The notes beneath the pieces were generated by a model that made no database searches, was not told the DNA's origin, and worked only from the letters and a program-made list of their open reading frames with translations. Below, in pieces: positions 7,978-9,433 of a DNA stretch of 9,433 nt (its first letter is position 1; each line of letters opens with the position of its first letter). The translations under genes and the position numbers were made by a program. Origin of the DNA: Desulfobacterales bacterium (GTDB taxonomy: Bacteria; Desulfobacterota; Desulfobacteria; Desulfobacterales; JASFBJ01); NCBI GenBank assembly GCA_030149585.1, contig JASFBJ010000139.1:1-9433 (forward strand). The letters run 5' to 3'.

Positions 7978-8083
7978 TATAGATCGTCACATAAATAATT
8001 TCACTGCGTTATCGGTCGGAGATATACTATTAGTATTATCTCCTTTCTCTGGCCTTGTGAAATTTATTATGTTATAATCTATA
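7978..8083. repeat. Palindromic element 1 (106 bp, MITE/REP-like)
   Basis: This is an imperfect palindrome centred at 8030.5. The outer arms 7978-8004 and 8057-8083 match as inverted repeats at 22 of 27 positions (TATAGAT...ATTTCAC and its complement). An inner hairpin at 8018-8043 has stem GGAGATATACT pairing with AGTATTATCTCC, with one bulged T. Between the two stems lie unmatched boxes CTGCGTTAT (8004-8012) and GCCTTG (8052-8057). It fills most of the gap between gpmI and the SIMPL gene. A T- and C-rich stretch (8044-8050) after the inner hairpin could give weak termination of the operon. It encodes no protein. It is either a small non-autonomous mobile repeat or a structured RNA element. 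Confidence 0.75.
8070..8078 (+). promoter_or_regulatory. Extended -10 promoter for the SIMPL gene, inside the palindromic arm
   Basis: TGT followed by TATAAT (8073-8078) is a perfect extended -10 motif, 34 bases before the SIMPL start codon. No good -35 box sits at the usual spacing, which fits an extended -10 promoter. It lies in the right arm of palindromic element 1. Confidence 0.5.
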
Positions 8084-8111
8084 TATACTAAAAAAAGGGG
8101 GAGTTAAACTG

Positions 8112-8831
8112 ATGAATAATAAGAGGATTAACGAAGCAATTATTCTGGGGGCTTTTTTTTGTATTGGCTTAGTGGTGTTTGGATATCTTTTGGCCGGCAG
8201 CATTATGAAAATCAAGGCTCTTGATAGAACCGTTACGGTGAAAGGCCTGTCAGAACGGGACGTTACCGCCGATATTGCGATCTGGCCTTTAAAATTTACT
8301 GAAACTGAAAATGATTTAAGCATTTTATATGCTGAAATCGAACGAAAATCCGCTTTGATATATGATTTTCTAAAGAGTAATGGTTTCAGCGATGATGAGA
8401 TTTCCAAGTCAGCCCCGGCTATTTTAGACAGGCAGGCCCAAGGGTATGTCGATTCCACTAAAATTAAATTCAGGTATTCAGCCTGCTCTACCCTGACTGT
8501 TTATACGAAGAAAGTTGAAGCCGTCAGAAGCGCAATGAAAAAAATAATGACGCTTGGCAAGCAGGGAATTGCCATTGCCGGTCAGGATTACCAGACAAAA
8601 ACAGAATTTCTTTTTACCGGACTAAATCAGATTAAACCCCAGATGGTGCAAGAGGCAACAAAAAATGCCAGACAAATTGCTCAAAAATTCGCTAAAGATT
8701 CTGAAAGCAAAATAGGGAAGCTAAAACATGCAAGACAGGGGCAATTTTCCATAAAAAATCGTGACAGCAACACTCCTTATATCAAAAAAGTCAGAGTGGT
8801 TTCAACTCTGATCTATTATCTTTCCGATTGA
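8112..8831 (+). CDS. Membrane-anchored SIMPL-domain (DUF541) protein
   Basis: This 239-residue protein starts with a short basic segment (MNNKRINEA) and a hydrophobic helix at about residues 10-31, with no obvious signal-peptidase site. It is probably anchored in the inner membrane with its body in the periplasm. From about residue 38 the SIMPL fold begins (DRTVTVKGLSERDVTADIAIWPL), and it ends with the family-typical ARQGQFSIKNRD and RVVSTLIYYLSD. SIMPL proteins are linked to oxidative or envelope stress in some bacteria, but their biochemistry is poorly defined. GGGGGAG (8097-8103) lies eight bases before the ATG. The gene probably has its own promoter in the preceding palindromic element rather than belonging to the rplU operon. 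Confidence 0.9.
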   Translation: MNNKRINEAIILGAFFCIGLVVFGYLLAGSIMKIKALDRTVTVKGLSERDVTADIAIWPLKFTETENDLSILYAEIERKSALIYDFLKSNGFSDDEISKSAPAILDRQAQGYVDSTKIKFRYSACSTLTVYTKKVEAVRSAMKKIMTLGKQGIAIAGQDYQTKTEFLFTGLNQIKPQMVQEATKNARQIAQKFAKDSESKIGKLKHARQGQFSIKNRDSNTPYIKKVRVVSTLIYYLSD

Positions 8832-8832
8832 T

Positions 8833-8974
8833 TGATTTTAATCAGTATATTTTCTTAAAAAATCAGGACCTAACTGAGTTGGGGAGCTAATACCCTTAAC
8901 TTTACAGTTCTTACCGAACTCCATCGGTTAGAAAAAAGGTTTTATACCTCAATTTCGGTGCGCTCCATAGCGCA
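8833..8974. other. Weak hairpins downstream of the SIMPL gene
   Basis: Several small inverted repeats are packed here. TGATTTTAATCA (8833-8844) is followed by a T-rich stretch and could be a weak terminator. CTAAC (8870-8874) pairs with GTTAG (8927-8931), with GAGTT/AACTC inside and a competing stem ACCGA (8913-8917)/TCGGT (8924-8928). TGCGCT-CCAT-AGCGCA (8959-8974) is a clean 6-bp hairpin. None has a convincing U-run. No gene is visible in this stretch, and some of it may be decayed mobile-element sequence. Confidence 0.3.
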
Positions 8975-9016
8975 TTTGAGCTTTTACGATTAATGGTTCC
9001 TCATTGTATTTTCCTT

Positions 9017-9226
9017 TCATCCGGTATCCCCGGTGATCTCAGAGGGGAACAACTCAGGATTCGACGCAATGTGCTCGTCAATGCATTTTCGAAAATCAGC
9101 AGGGTTTCGCCTGTTGTTATGAGCGATATTACAAGCGGATATAATATTGCAAAAAATATTTACTTTGAGCCGGAGTTTAATGATCTGTGCGGGTTTAAGG
9201 GAACTTCCAAAAAATAATCTACCCAT
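9017..9226 (-). pseudogene. Probable remnant of a transposase-like gene (N-terminal region)
   Basis: The minus strand from 9226 to 9017 encodes 69 residues. Their second half, NPADFRKCIDEHIASNPELF followed by PSEI, resembles a segment I recall from the N-terminal part of certain transposase-like proteins (DFRxCxxxxxxxxPELFPxEI). The frame stops right after this segment, and I could not recover a continuing frame in the 180 bases beyond it. The start overlaps the arm of palindromic element 2, so it is unlikely to be the original start. Together this suggests a truncated relic. The family name is uncertain and rests on memory of a short motif. The plus strand of the same stretch also has a 74-codon frame, which I regard as a shadow. 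Confidence 0.35.
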
Positions 9227-9356
9227 CCTGCTTGCCCTTTTGCCCGTCTTCTACGTTGTAATAGCAGGCACATAGCTCGCTATGCACCTGCCATCACGCC
9301 TTGAAGACGAACAAAAGTTCTGCACGATATGGGTATATTATTTTCTTCCAGTTCCC
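9199..9356. repeat. Palindromic element 2 (158 bp, MITE/REP-like)
   Basis: This is a long imperfect palindrome centred at 9277.5. From the outside inward the paired blocks are GGGAACT (9199-9205) with AGTTCCC (9350-9356), AAAATAAT and TACCCAT (9211-9226) with their complements ending at 9344, CTTTTG (9237-9242) with CAAAAG, and CGTCTTC (9245-9251) with GAAGACG. The apex is a hairpin (9264-9291) with stem GCAGG..CATAGC around a two-base centre. Unmatched boxes CTACGTTGT (9251-9259) and GCCTTG (9298-9303) flank the apex, as in element 1. It overlaps the transposase-like remnant. It codes for nothing recognisable and is probably a non-autonomous mobile repeat or structured element. Confidence 0.75.
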
Positions 9357-9433
9357 CAAGCAAAATGAAACAGATGAACAAATTTATAATCCAACTCTTT
9401 GTTTATATTTTTTAGAGCAATTTGAAAAATCAT
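9357..9433. other. AT-rich right edge
   Basis: The last 77 bases are AT-rich. The minus strand stays open from the edge to a stop at 9338-9340 (31 residues, including ELDYKFVHLFHFAWGTGRK). This could be the tail of a gene lying to the right, but it is too short and unfamiliar to call. Confidence 0.2.

Noticed and set aside
7978..8083. CRISPR or tandem repeat array
   Set aside because: There is a single inverted-repeat unit and no direct repeats with spacers. No cas-like genes are present in the window.
8993..9217. Plus-strand open frame of 74 codons
   Set aside because: No ribosome site or recognisable domain is present. The minus strand of the same stretch carries the more protein-like motif, so this is probably its shadow.
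9235..9320. Element 2 as a simple intrinsic terminator or tRNA-like gene
   Set aside because: The palindrome is too long, has no U-run after the stem and no cloverleaf arms. Its symmetry and its shared boxes with element 1 fit a repeat family better.

Overview
The window reads as a chromosomal segment of a moderately AT-rich Gram-negative bacterium, most likely a deltaproteobacterium (Desulfobacterota, perhaps Desulfobacterales). This placement is an inference. It rests on the gene string rplU-rpmA-obgE-proB-proA-nadD-rsfS-gpmI, on an ObgE without the C-terminal OCT domain, and on a response regulator-PAS protein of the kind common in those bacteria. No rRNA or other taxonomic marker is present.

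Layout. Positions 1-784 (minus strand) hold the N-terminal part of a response regulator-PAS signalling protein that continues past the left edge. A 459-base intergenic region follows, with a good sigma70-type promoter (1025-1052) and a leader of about 185 nt. From 1244 to 7953 eight plus-strand genes form one tightly packed operon: ribosomal proteins L21 and L27, the ribosome-assembly GTPase Obg, the first two proline enzymes (ProB, ProA), the NAD enzyme NadD, the ribosome silencing factor RsfS, and cofactor-independent phosphoglycerate mutase GpmI. Four junctions overlap (rpmA/obgE, obgE/proB, nadD/rsfS, rsfS/gpmI), which suggests translational coupling. The operon joins ribosome construction and silencing to proline, NAD and glycolytic metabolism. 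A membrane-anchored SIMPL (DUF541) protein lies at 8112-8831.

The last 600 bases hold no convincing intact gene. They contain weak hairpins, a probable remnant of a transposase-like gene on the minus strand, and a 158-base imperfect palindrome.

The least ordinary content is a pair of long palindromic elements, at 7978-8083 and 9199-9356. Their arms and apex hairpins differ in sequence, but both carry the same unpaired boxes, CTRCGTTRT on the left and GCCTTG on the right, at the same distance from the centre. This points to one family of structured repeats with a conserved asymmetric core and variable stems. The first element also appears to supply the -10 box of the SIMPL gene.
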